The position numbers and the translations under genes were made by a program. The notes under the pieces were generated by a model. That model ran no database searches and was not told where the DNA came from. It was given only the letters and a program-made list of their open reading frames with translations. Of a stretch of DNA of 64,000 bases, positions 32,171 through 40,573 are shown piece after piece. Source of the stretch: Bacillota bacterium (GTDB lineage Bacteria; Bacillota; Clostridia; Saccharofermentanales; Saccharofermentanaceae); NCBI GenBank assembly GCA_023397475.1, contig JAEWUD010000022.1:62001-126000 (forward strand). Reading direction: 5' to 3'. Each line of letters begins with the position of its first letter. The first letter of the stretch is position 1.

Positions 32171-33940
32171 TTAGATCTCGCCAAGCGAATCGGGATAGAT
32201 CTCGCGCTGTGAGTAATGTGTATGAAGCAGTTCATGCGCAAGGTGACCGTTGGGCTCGCCGAGATACTCCTTATACAGGCGCATAACATCGGCATTCTTG
32301 TGGCTCTTGCGTTCCGGAAGAACAGCATCTTCCTCGTACAGGGCTTTCGCACGCTCCGCACGGATATCGATATCCATGAGAACCTGTGCGGGAACCTGAG
32401 GCTGACCACCTCCGCATACGCAACCGCCGTCGCAACCCATGATCTCAATGAAAGCGTACTCGGGAGCAGAGCCGTCTTTGATGGCGTCGAGAAGCTTTCT
32501 GGCAGCAGCTGTGCTGTGAGCTACGGCGACGCGCAGATTCTTACCGCCCAATGTGACTTCGGCTTCCTTGATTCCTAGGGAGATTCCACGGACAGCTTTG
32601 TATTCGAAATCCGGCAAATCCTTCTCTTCGAGAAGATCTGCTACGGTACGAAGTGCGGCTTCCATAACGCCACCGGTGGCTCCGAAGATAACACCGGCAC
32701 CGGTGTATTCTCCCATCAGATCCATATCCGGTCCTTCGTCAGGTAAGGACTTGAAGTCAATGCCGGCTTCGCGAATCATGCGGGCGAGTTCGCGCGTCGT
32801 AAGAACATAATCAACATCGCGAAGACCTTCATGGTTCTTGTGCTGTTCTCTGGCCGCCTCGGTCTTCTTGGACGTACAAGGCATGACAGAGACCGTAACG
32901 ATCGACTGCGGCTCAATATTGAACTTCTCCGCATAATACGACTTGATCAGGGCGCCTTCCATCTGATGGGGCGACTTACACGTCGACAAATTATCGATGA
33001 ACTCCGGATAGTAGAACTCGCAGAAGCGGATCCACCCGGGCGAACATGAGGTAATCATCGGCAATGTGCCGCCGTTGCTGATGCGGCTTAAGAGCTCATG
33101 ACCTTCTTCGATAATGGTAAGATCCGCACCGAAGTTCGTGTCATAAATCTTATCGGCGCCGAGACGACGTATTGCGGCGAACATCTTGCCGGTAGTCCGT
33201 GTTCCGATCGGAAGTCCGAACTCTTCTCCGATGGCCGCACGAACAGCCGGAGCTACCTGCATTACGACGTGTTTGTTGGGATTCTGAATCGCTTCCCAAA
33301 CAAACTCTGTCTCTTCCTTCTCGTGAAGCGCGGCGACGGGACATGCGATGATGCACTGACCGCAATATACGCAGGGCGCATCCGCCATGGAAACATCAAA
33401 GGCAGGACCGATGGATGTTGTGAATCCGCGGTTCAGGAAGGACAATACGCCGATGGACTGCTTGTTACAGGCTGCGATGCATCGTCCGCACTTGATACAC
33501 TTACTTCCGTCTCGAATGATCGAAAAGGATTTGTCATCATAGACGGATTTGCTCTTCTCACCTTCATAGGTGATCTTGCGAATTGAATACTCATCCGCAA
33601 GTGTCTGGAGTTCACAGTTACGGTTGCGCACGCAAGCGAGGCAATCGCGGTTGTGATCGGACAAGATCATCTCCAAAGTAGACTTGCGTGTCGCTCTGAC
33701 CTTCGGGCTGTTCGTATGGACAACCATACCTTCAGAAACAGGCATGACACAAGCGGCAGCCAAGGCTCTTGCCTTCTCGATCTCAACGAGGCATACACGG
33801 CATGCGCCGGCTTCGTTGACATTTTTCAAATAACAAAGGGTGGGGATCTTAACGCCCGCCTTCTTCGCGGCCTCAAGCACGGTGTAGGTAGAAGGTACAC
33901 TCACCTGAACCCCATCGATGGTAAGATTCACCATGTTCAC
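32171..33940 (-). CDS. hydA: [FeFe] hydrogenase catalytic subunit (HydA/HndD type)
   Basis: 589 aa. N-terminal [2Fe-2S] plant-type domain (C-x10-C-x2-C), a His-ligated [4Fe-4S] segment (HNRDCLACVRNRNC), two [4Fe-4S] ferredoxin motifs (CIKCGRC, CVYCGQC), then the H-cluster with TSCSPGW, MPCTSKK and MGCDGGCVCGGGQP. It reversibly reduces protons. With the NuoF- and NuoE-like subunits upstream it probably forms an electron-bifurcating NADH/ferredoxin hydrogenase. The residue after the first H-cluster Cys is Ser, not the Cys of TSCCP enzymes. Start GTG 33940, AAGGAG 11 bases upstream. Maturases are not in the window. Confidence 0.93.
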   Translation of the reverse strand: MNMVNLTIDGVQVSVPSTYTVLEAAKKAGVKIPTLCYLKNVNEAGACRVCLVEIEKARALAAACVMPVSEGMVVHTNSPKVRATRKSTLEMILSDHNRDCLACVRNRNCELQTLADEYSIRKITYEGEKSKSVYDDKSFSIIRDGSKCIKCGRCIAACNKQSIGVLSFLNRGFTTSIGPAFDVSMADAPCVYCGQCIIACPVAALHEKEETEFVWEAIQNPNKHVVMQVAPAVRAAIGEEFGLPIGTRTTGKMFAAIRRLGADKIYDTNFGADLTIIEEGHELLSRISNGGTLPMITSCSPGWIRFCEFYYPEFIDNLSTCKSPHQMEGALIKSYYAEKFNIEPQSIVTVSVMPCTSKKTEAAREQHKNHEGLRDVDYVLTTRELARMIREAGIDFKSLPDEGPDMDLMGEYTGAGVIFGATGGVMEAALRTVADLLEEKDLPDFEYKAVRGISLGIKEAEVTLGGKNLRVAVAHSTAAARKLLDAIKDGSAPEYAFIEIMGCDGGCVCGGGQPQVPAQVLMDIDIRAERAKALYEEDAVLPERKSHKNADVMRLYKEYLGEPNGHLAHELLHTHYSQREIYPDSLGEI

Positions 33941-33996
33941 TGATTTTCACGCTCCTTTTTGTAGGAAACACTTGCCGCTCTTCGCGGACAATTGTC

Positions 33997-35799
33997 TTAT
34001 TGTTTGACGACCGCTCCGAACTTACATGCCTCCATGCAGGCGCCGCACTTAATGCAGGCAGATGCATCGATTGTGTAGGGTTCTTTGCCGAGCACACCGG
34101 AAATACATCCGACCGGACACTTCTTTGCACAGAGACCGCACTTCTTGCACTTGTCGTGAATGATGAAGTACTCCGTCAAGCCTTTACAAACATGGCAACG
34201 GCACTTCTTATCAATAACATGCTCAATGTACTCATTGCGGAAGTGCTGTAACGTCGACAGAATCGGGTTGGCAGCCGTCTGTCCGAGCGCGCAGAGCGAA
34301 CCATTCTTCAGCGCGAGAGCCAAGCCCTCGAGAGCCTCGATATCCGCCATCGATCCGGTTCCGTCAGTGATCTTCGTAAGGAGCTCAAACATGCGCTTTG
34401 TACCGATTCGGCACGGAGAGCACTTGCCGCACGACTCATCTACAGTGAATTCGAGGAAGAACTTAGCGATGTCGACCATGCATGTATCTTCGTCCATGAC
34501 GATCATACCGCCGGAGCCCATCATGGAACCGACAGAAACAAGGTTGTCGTAGTCAATCGGCGTATCGATGAGTGACGTCGGGATGCAACCGCCGGAAGGA
34601 CCGCCGGTCTGTACGGCCTTGAAAGCCTTGCCGTTCGGAATACCTCCGCCGATATCGAAAACAATCTCGCGTACGGTGGTGCCCATCGGGATCTCGACGA
34701 GACCGACGTTATTTACCTTGCCGCCGAGCGCGAAAACCTTGGTACCCTTGGAACGCTCGGTTCCGACGGATGCGAACCATTCTGCTCCGTTACGGAGAAT
34801 GACAGGGATATTCGCGTAGGTTTCAACGTTATTGAGAATCGTCGGTTTGCCGAAGAGACCCTTCACCGCCGGGAAAGGCGGACGAGGTGTCGGATTACCG
34901 CGCTTACCTTCAATGGAACGCATGAGTGCCGTCTCTTCACCACAGACGAAAGCGCCGGCTCCCAGACGGATATCAAGATCGAAATCAAATCCGGAGTCAA
35001 AGATATTCTTGCCGAGCAGACCGGCTTCTCTTGCCTGCTGGATCGCGATATCCAAACGCTCAACAGCGATCGGATACTCTGCGCGAACATAGACAAAACC
35101 CTGATTCGCTCCGATACAATAGCCGGCAATCGTCATAGCTTCGATAATGCTGTGCGGATCGCCTTCAAGGATCGAACGGTCCATGAATGCGCCCGGATCG
35201 CCTTCGTCAGCGTTGCAACAGACATACTTGGTGTCATTTGCGACCTTCGCCGCGAACTCCCACTTCATGCCGGTCGGGAATCCTCCGCCGCCACGGCCAC
35301 GCAGACCGGAGGCTTTGATCTCGTTGATGATCGATGCCGGATCACGCTTCTCGGTAAGGATCGCGGCCAGAGCCTGATACCCGTCGTTTGCGATGTATTC
35401 CTCAATCTTCTCCGGATTGATGATTCCGCAGTTGCGAAGCGCGATGCGCTTCTGCTTCTTAAAGAACCCCTTGTCATCGGAGGAAAGGGATTCCGCTGAT
35501 GCCTTGTCGGCGGCAAGCGTCATCAGGCGCTTGACATAACGACCCTTCAGAAGGTGTTCGCTGACAATCTCGTTAACATCTTCCGGGGAGACGCGGTAGT
35601 ACATCACGCCTTCGGGATAAATAACGACAACCGGTCCCTCGGCGCAAAGTCCGAAGCAACCTGTCTTGACTACTTTGATTTCCTTGTCTAATCCATAAGA
35701 AGGAAGAAGCTCGTCGAACTTTTCCATAATCTTCGGAGAACTCGATGACGTACATCCGGTTCCACAGCAGACAAGGACGTGAGCACGAAATAACTCCAT
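33997..35799 (-). CDS. hydB: NuoF-like hydrogenase/diaphorase subunit (HydB/HndC type)
   Basis: 600 aa. N-terminal thioredoxin-like [2Fe-2S] domain, an NADH/FMN-binding NuoF core (SGLRGRGGGGFPTGMKWE, CNADEGDPGAF, GAGAYVCGEETAL-like stretch), the [4Fe-4S] motif ESCGKCSPCRIGT, and two C-terminal ferredoxin motifs (CKKCGLCAKKCP, CIKCGACMEAC). It would bind NAD(H) and pass electrons among FMN, HydA and ferredoxin. GGAGG eight bases before the ATG. Directly abuts hydC. No separate hndB gene is present. Confidence 0.94.
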   Translation of the reverse strand: MELFRAHVLVCCGTGCTSSSSPKIMEKFDELLPSYGLDKEIKVVKTGCFGLCAEGPVVVIYPEGVMYYRVSPEDVNEIVSEHLLKGRYVKRLMTLAADKASAESLSSDDKGFFKKQKRIALRNCGIINPEKIEEYIANDGYQALAAILTEKRDPASIINEIKASGLRGRGGGGFPTGMKWEFAAKVANDTKYVCCNADEGDPGAFMDRSILEGDPHSIIEAMTIAGYCIGANQGFVYVRAEYPIAVERLDIAIQQAREAGLLGKNIFDSGFDFDLDIRLGAGAFVCGEETALMRSIEGKRGNPTPRPPFPAVKGLFGKPTILNNVETYANIPVILRNGAEWFASVGTERSKGTKVFALGGKVNNVGLVEIPMGTTVREIVFDIGGGIPNGKAFKAVQTGGPSGGCIPTSLIDTPIDYDNLVSVGSMMGSGGMIVMDEDTCMVDIAKFFLEFTVDESCGKCSPCRIGTKRMFELLTKITDGTGSMADIEALEGLALALKNGSLCALGQTAANPILSTLQHFRNEYIEHVIDKKCRCHVCKGLTEYFIIHDKCKKCGLCAKKCPVGCISGVLGKEPYTIDASACIKCGACMEACKFGAVVKQ

Positions 35800-36291
35800 T
35801 TACTCTGCCTCCTTATATTTTGCGATAATTCCGGGAATCTCGTCGGGAGTAAGCCGCCCGTATACATCCTCGTTGACCAGAATAACCGGAGCAAGACCAC
35901 AAGCTCCGACACAACGACAAGCCGAAATCGAGAACTTGCCATCCTTGGTTACTTCGCCTGACTTGATACCGATCGAGTCCTCGATCTTCTCAAGAATCGG
36001 CTGCGCACCCTTAACATAACACGCGGTTCCGAGACATACATTAATCACAGTCTCGCCCTTCGGTTTGAGCGAAAAGAACGAATAGAAAGAAATTACACCG
36101 TAAACTTCGGCCACCGATACGTTCAAAGCGAACGCTACCTTCTTCTGAACATGAAGCGGCAGATATCCGTAGATCCCTTGCGCCTTTTGTAAGGTTGACA
36201 TCAGAGCCTTCTGACCTTCACCTTTATGTTCGGCAAGAACGGCATCGAGCTTTACGCTCATTTCTTCCGGAGTCATTTTTGTTTTTCCCAC
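35800..36291 (-). CDS. hydC: NuoE-like [2Fe-2S] hydrogenase subunit (HydC/HndA type)
   Basis: 163 aa. Helical N terminus, then a thioredoxin-like domain with the [2Fe-2S] ligands in CLGTACYVKGA and SACRCVGACGLAP. It is the NADH-side electron carrier of the complex. The start is GTG 36291, with GGGAGGTGA seven bases upstream. The in-frame TTG at 36309 lies at the expected transcription start and is discarded. First gene of the hydCBA operon. Confidence 0.94.
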   Translation of the reverse strand: MGKTKMTPEEMSVKLDAVLAEHKGEGQKALMSTLQKAQGIYGYLPLHVQKKVAFALNVSVAEVYGVISFYSFFSLKPKGETVINVCLGTACYVKGAQPILEKIEDSIGIKSGEVTKDGKFSISACRCVGACGLAPVILVNEDVYGRLTPDEIPGIIAKYKEAE

Positions 36292-36314
36292 AGTTGACTC
36301 ACCTCCCAAACGCT

Positions 36315-36343
36315 AGGATAACATGAAAAAAACTTGCGCTCAA
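36315..36343 (-). promoter_or_regulatory. hydCBA promoter
   Basis: TTGAGC (36338-36343), 17 bases, TATCCT (36315-36320) on the minus strand. The leader would be under 20 bases and start close to the ribosome site. No Rex-type palindrome is visible. Confidence 0.7.
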
Positions 36344-36457
36344 TTCAAAAAACGGAATTATTTACGCTTTTTACCGATTTTTTCCAAAAAACATGAAGAA
36401 ATCCGAAAACTTGAAAATCATTTCCCGACAATCTGAACTCAAATGAAATTTTTCCGA

Positions 36458-36463
36458 TATAAT
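36458..36463 (+). promoter_or_regulatory. Putative -10 of the 36510 gene
   Basis: TATAAT at 36458-36463 lies 46 bases before the start codon. No good -35 is seen. Confidence 0.45.
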
Positions 36464-36509
36464 TGGTGCGACGACTCTGAAATACGAAAAGAAATGAGAA
36501 ACATCAAAG

Positions 36510-37403
36510 ATGAAGCTTACTCTTACGATCCTTCCGAATGAACATGGCTTGCCCGCTTTTGCGGTATTATCCGAACGCATGCGTATGTCACGTTTGATGA
36601 TCAAGCGAATTCGATTATACGGAACCCTTCATGTCAACGGGTTACCGGCCCGGATGAAGGATCCCCTTGCACAGGGAGATGTGTTGGAAGCTGCATACGA
36701 TGAAGCGAAGGCGCCTTCCGAGCGCAAAGGCGACGGAACGATTCCGATTCTTTTCGAGGATGAGTGGCTGATCGTCTGTGAGAAACCGGCAGGTTTAGTA
36801 ACGCATCCTTCCTGGCAACATATGGATGATTCTTTAATTCAGCGACTTTCCGAGCAACGTCTTCATCCTGTTATGAGACTCGACCGCGAGACATCGGGAC
36901 TGATTGTTGTGGCAAAAAACGGATTCGCTCATCACGTTATCTCGCAAAGTCCGGCAAAGAAAGAATATCTCGGAATACTTCACGGATGTCCGCAGCCAAC
37001 GGAAGGAACGATCAATGCCCCAATCGGGCGTGCGACAGATTCGATCATGATACGTGTTGTCCGCGAAGACGGCCATCCATCGATCACACACTATCGCGTC
37101 CTATCGTATTTGAAGGAGAAGGACATCTCCCTGGTATCCTTTGTTCTGGAGACGGGACGATGCCATCAGATTCGTGTTCACTCACGTCATATCGGACACC
37201 CGATTGTTGGAGACGGCCTGTATGGACCCTCCTCCAATGATTTTCCGGAGCCCGAGATACCCTCCATCGGTATGGATCAAAGAATTGCAAGACAGGCGCT
37301 TCATGCCTGCTCACTTACCTTTGTTCATCCGCTGACGCACGAGACACTTTCTTTTACCAGCCATCTTCCGGAAGATATGCAGAATCTCCTTGACGAGGAG
37401 TAA
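36510..37403 (+). CDS. RluA-family pseudouridine synthase
   Basis: 297 aa. A short S4-like N terminus and the RluA catalytic domain with MRLDRETSGLIVVAK (catalytic Asp) and VLETGRCHQIRVHSRHIGHPIVGD. The target is not the same as that of the rluD-type gene at 27.9 kb but cannot be told. No clear ribosome site precedes ATG 36510. Convergent with recN, six bases between stop codons and no terminator visible. Confidence 0.9.
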   Translation: MKLTLTILPNEHGLPAFAVLSERMRMSRLMIKRIRLYGTLHVNGLPARMKDPLAQGDVLEAAYDEAKAPSERKGDGTIPILFEDEWLIVCEKPAGLVTHPSWQHMDDSLIQRLSEQRLHPVMRLDRETSGLIVVAKNGFAHHVISQSPAKKEYLGILHGCPQPTEGTINAPIGRATDSIMIRVVREDGHPSITHYRVLSYLKEKDISLVSFVLETGRCHQIRVHSRHIGHPIVGDGLYGPSSNDFPEPEIPSIGMDQRIARQALHACSLTFVHPLTHETLSFTSHLPEDMQNLLDEE

Positions 37404-37409
37404 TGTGAA

Positions 37410-39095
37410 TCAATTATTGCGTCGATTCATCATATGATTGGCAAGTGTCAGTGATGATGTATCCTCACGCTCTCCGGATAAGAGGCGTGCGATTTCCCGT
37501 TTCCGGTCTTCGTCGCGTAATCGTCGTATCGATGTAATCGTCCGTTGTCCGATGAGATTCTTCTCGATAAGAAAATGATGATCTGTCGCTGCTGCGATCT
37601 GTGCCATATGTGTAACGCAAAGCACCTGATGTGATCGGGAGAGACGGGAGAGTTTCTGCGCGACGGTTGTCGCCGTGGCACCGGAGATGCCGGTGTCGAC
37701 TTCATCGAAGATCAGGATCGGTGTATCGTCGGCCGAAGCGAGGATTGTCTTGATCGCAAGCATGATACGGGATGCTTCACCACCCGATACCACCTTGGCA
37801 AGTGGTTTCTCCGGCTCGCCGGGATTTGCCGACATCATAAACTCGACATCATCATAGCCCGATCGGGAGAAGAAACGATCTCGAGGCCGTTGCGAAATTG
37901 CGGCACGAAAAACGGCGCCGTTCATGCCGAGATCAGATAATTCGTGGCGAATCAGCTCGGACAAACGGCCGGCCGCTTCCAATCGAAGATTGTGGATGGC
38001 ATCCGCTCGATCCATGAGCGTCTTCTCGATCACAAGACGTTGACGATGAAGCTCCTTGAGACGCTTCTCCCCTCCCTTAATCGCGTCATATTCTTTACGC
38101 GCGTCTTCGAGAAATCGAAGCATTTCGGGGATTGTCTTGCCGTATTTGACCTTAAAGCGGAACAATAAATCCAGTCGTTTCTCGATCAGCTGAACATCCT
38201 CCAGAGGCATGTCTTTCGTGGTCAAATATTTCTCAATATCAGAAACGATACCTTCCAAGGATAAGCGGATGGATTCAAGCGCATTCAACGGTTCAGTTAA
38301 TGCAATATCATGAGAGGCGGCCTGGGACAGCGAAGTCTCTGCGAGACGGATGCGATCGAGTGCGCCCTCATCCTGTGATTCGATCAAGTGCGAAAAGGAT
38401 GACAGTCCCTCGCGAATCTTCTCAGCCGAGGAGAGGAAACGCATTTTTTCCAGTAGCTCAGCTTCCTCCTCTTCGCGAAAAGCAGCCTCTTCGAGTTCGT
38501 GAATCTGGAAAAGAAGAAGTTCCGCACGTTTATCCTGCGCCTTTGGATCGTTGCCTAAGGCGCGAATTTCTTCGATACACGTCTTATACTCCTCAAGTAC
38601 ACTCGAGTATTGCGTCACGGCATCAAAGATCGGTTTGCCGCCAAAACGATCGAGTAAAGCAATATGGCGTTCGCGACGAAAAATCGCCTGCTGATCGTTC
38701 TGCCCATGGATATCGATCAGCCGCTGTCCCACTTCCCGCAATGTCGAAAGAGTAACGAGTCGACCGTTAATTCTGGCCGTTGATCGACCGTCGGAAGCGA
38801 TCTCACGCGCAAGTATACACGTGTCATCCTTCTCTACAGCGATACCGAGAGCCTCAAAATCCGCCCGTGGAATAGTCAAGGAAATATTATCGAAAACGGC
38901 TTCTACAAAGGCAAAATCCTCGCCGGAACGTACGGCGTCACGCCCGGTACGTTGCCCGCACAAAGCGGAAATCGCGTCGATCAATAGGGATTTACCCGCT
39001 CCGGTCTCTCCCGTGATTCCCGTGAAACCCTTCCCGGGTTCAAAAACGGCTTCGTCGATCAACGCGAAATTCTTCATTTGCATTCGTATCAGCAT
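37410..39095 (-). CDS. recN: DNA repair protein RecN
   Basis: 561 aa, SMC-like. N-terminal GITGETGAGKSLLIDAI (Walker A), a long coiled coil (~150-350), then VVSGGEASRIMLAIKTIL (signature) and ILIFDEVDTGISG (Walker B). It acts early in double-strand break repair. AAGGA seven bases before the ATG. It ends the ispA-dxs-nadK-argR-recN run. No SOS box is seen just upstream, which fits its place inside an operon. Confidence 0.96.
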   Translation of the reverse strand: MLIRMQMKNFALIDEAVFEPGKGFTGITGETGAGKSLLIDAISALCGQRTGRDAVRSGEDFAFVEAVFDNISLTIPRADFEALGIAVEKDDTCILAREIASDGRSTARINGRLVTLSTLREVGQRLIDIHGQNDQQAIFRRERHIALLDRFGGKPIFDAVTQYSSVLEEYKTCIEEIRALGNDPKAQDKRAELLLFQIHELEEAAFREEEEAELLEKMRFLSSAEKIREGLSSFSHLIESQDEGALDRIRLAETSLSQAASHDIALTEPLNALESIRLSLEGIVSDIEKYLTTKDMPLEDVQLIEKRLDLLFRFKVKYGKTIPEMLRFLEDARKEYDAIKGGEKRLKELHRQRLVIEKTLMDRADAIHNLRLEAAGRLSELIRHELSDLGMNGAVFRAAISQRPRDRFFSRSGYDDVEFMMSANPGEPEKPLAKVVSGGEASRIMLAIKTILASADDTPILIFDEVDTGISGATATTVAQKLSRLSRSHQVLCVTHMAQIAAATDHHFLIEKNLIGQRTITSIRRLRDEDRKREIARLLSGEREDTSSLTLANHMMNRRNN

Positions 39096-39105
39096 GTATC
39101 CGTCC

Positions 39106-39582
39106 TTATATCTCTGCGTTCAACCGTGAATTCATATCACGAATTGTTTGTGCGAGAGCGACGGCATCTTCCGGACTCGGAGTCGCAACAAAAACCGTAT
39201 CATCTCCGGCGATCGATCCCACCACACCCGGCAAATGAATTGAATCAAGAGCGGAAGCCGCACCCTGTGCCATGCCGGGCAACGTCCGGATAACAACAAG
39301 ATGCATCGCGCAAGAACAGCCGATGACAGACTGTGAGAAAACATACAAGAGTCTACCCGGAGCTACATCCCCGGTGCGGTCAAGGACGCTGTATTTCGCG
39401 TTACCTTGGGAAGTTGTGACCTTGATGATACCGAGTTCTTTTATGTCTCTCGATACCGTCGCCTGCGTGATCGCCAGGCCCTCGGAAATCAATGCGCCGA
39501 CAAGCTCTTCCTGTGTTCCGATTTCGTTGGAGCGGATGAGTCGAAGGATGTGTTCCTGACGTTCATTTTTGCCCATCTTCAT
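39106..39582 (-). CDS. argR: Arginine repressor ArgR
   Basis: 158 aa. N-terminal winged helix (TQEELVGALISEGLAITQATVSRDIKEL) and C-terminal arginine-binding/oligomerisation domain (VGSIAGDDTVFVA). It controls arginine synthesis and breakdown genes. AGAGGT seven bases before ATG. The 5' end overlaps nadK by 20 bases. argR next to recN is the usual Firmicutes arrangement. Confidence 0.95.
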   Translation of the reverse strand: MKMGKNERQEHILRLIRSNEIGTQEELVGALISEGLAITQATVSRDIKELGIIKVTTSQGNAKYSVLDRTGDVAPGRLLYVFSQSVIGCSCAMHLVVIRTLPGMAQGAASALDSIHLPGVVGSIAGDDTVFVATPSPEDAVALAQTIRDMNSRLNAEI

Positions 39583-40438
39583 AAAAACTACCTCTCGCGT
39601 GAATCTTCTGACGGATGGTCTGGTAAAAATTCGAATATCCGATCTTTGCTATGCGTATCGGGCAGGATGCTTTCCTGACGAAAACCTGATCAAACGGAGC
39701 CAAAGCGATGTCATTTCTTCCGTCGAGTGACAGAAGCGGCTGTTCATGATAATCCCGAAGACGGATCTCGACGACGCTGTCCTCGCTGACGACATAACTT
39801 CGGTTATGCAGTGTGTGGGGACAAATCGGTGTTACGACAAAGACGTCGAGGCTTGGCATGATGATCGGTCCGCCGGCGGCCAGAGAATATGCGGTCGATC
39901 CTGTCGGCGAAGAAAGGATGACTCCGTCACCGGACAGTCGCTCAACATAATCACCGTCAATCAGAAGATCGACCGTGAGAACATGAAGGAGATATCCGCG
40001 CGCAATGACCACGTCATTCAGGCAATATCCTCGGCCCTTCTCTTCCCCGTCCCGGTTCTTCACGATCACTTCAAGTTGAATACGATTCTCGATGGTATAT
40101 TCACCCGCGAGAATTCGATCGATTGCGTCTTCAAACTGATCCGGGTGGATCTCCGTCAGGAAACCGATACTCCCGAGGTTCACTCCGATCATTGGGATAT
40201 CGCTCGTGTAATGATAATGAACAGCCGATAGAAACGTGCCGTCACCACCGAAGCTCAACAGCATATCACAACCGTCATAGGTCCCGACGGTTACGTCGGA
40301 ACTGAGTCCCAATGGGGTGTTCTCATACATATCAGAGACAACACAGGAGCTTCCTTTGCGAGTGATAATCGCTACAGCCGCGAGAGCAAATGAATAGTTC
40401 TTATCTTTGTCGGGATTCGAGACGATGCCGAAAATCAT
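39563..40438 (-). CDS. nadK: NAD kinase
   Basis: 291 aa. Motifs LSFGGDGTFL, GVNLGSIGFL, the LNDVVIARG segment and SGDGVILSSPTGSTAYSLAAGG. It phosphorylates NAD to NADP. The upstream tlyA gene often found between dxs and nadK is absent; 135 bases of non-coding sequence lie there instead. Confidence 0.94.
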   Translation of the reverse strand: MIFGIVSNPDKDKNYSFALAAVAIITRKGSSCVVSDMYENTPLGLSSDVTVGTYDGCDMLLSFGGDGTFLSAVHYHYTSDIPMIGVNLGSIGFLTEIHPDQFEDAIDRILAGEYTIENRIQLEVIVKNRDGEEKGRGYCLNDVVIARGYLLHVLTVDLLIDGDYVERLSGDGVILSSPTGSTAYSLAAGGPIIMPSLDVFVVTPICPHTLHNRSYVVSEDSVVEIRLRDYHEQPLLSLDGRNDIALAPFDQVFVRKASCPIRIAKIGYSNFYQTIRQKIHARGSFYEDGQK

Positions 40439-40495
40439 GTGCGATCCCCTTTATGCTTCCCGGTTAATCACGAGAAACAGTATAGTATACAGGTG

Positions 40496-40501
40496 ATTAT
40501 A
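40496..40501 (-). promoter_or_regulatory. Putative -10 upstream of nadK
   Basis: TATAAT on the minus strand within the 135-base gap between dxs and nadK. The -35 is poor. It may give nadK-argR-recN a promoter of their own. Confidence 0.4.
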
Positions 40502-40573
40502 CATACAATTTGCGAAGTCTGCACCATGATAGAGGCAAAGTCGAAAGGATTTCGTCCAATCAGAACCGGGAAT

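Noticed and set aside
40439..40573. A missing or degraded tlyA gene between dxs and nadK
   Set aside because: The 135-base gap holds no readable remnant. Absence of the gene is all that can be said.
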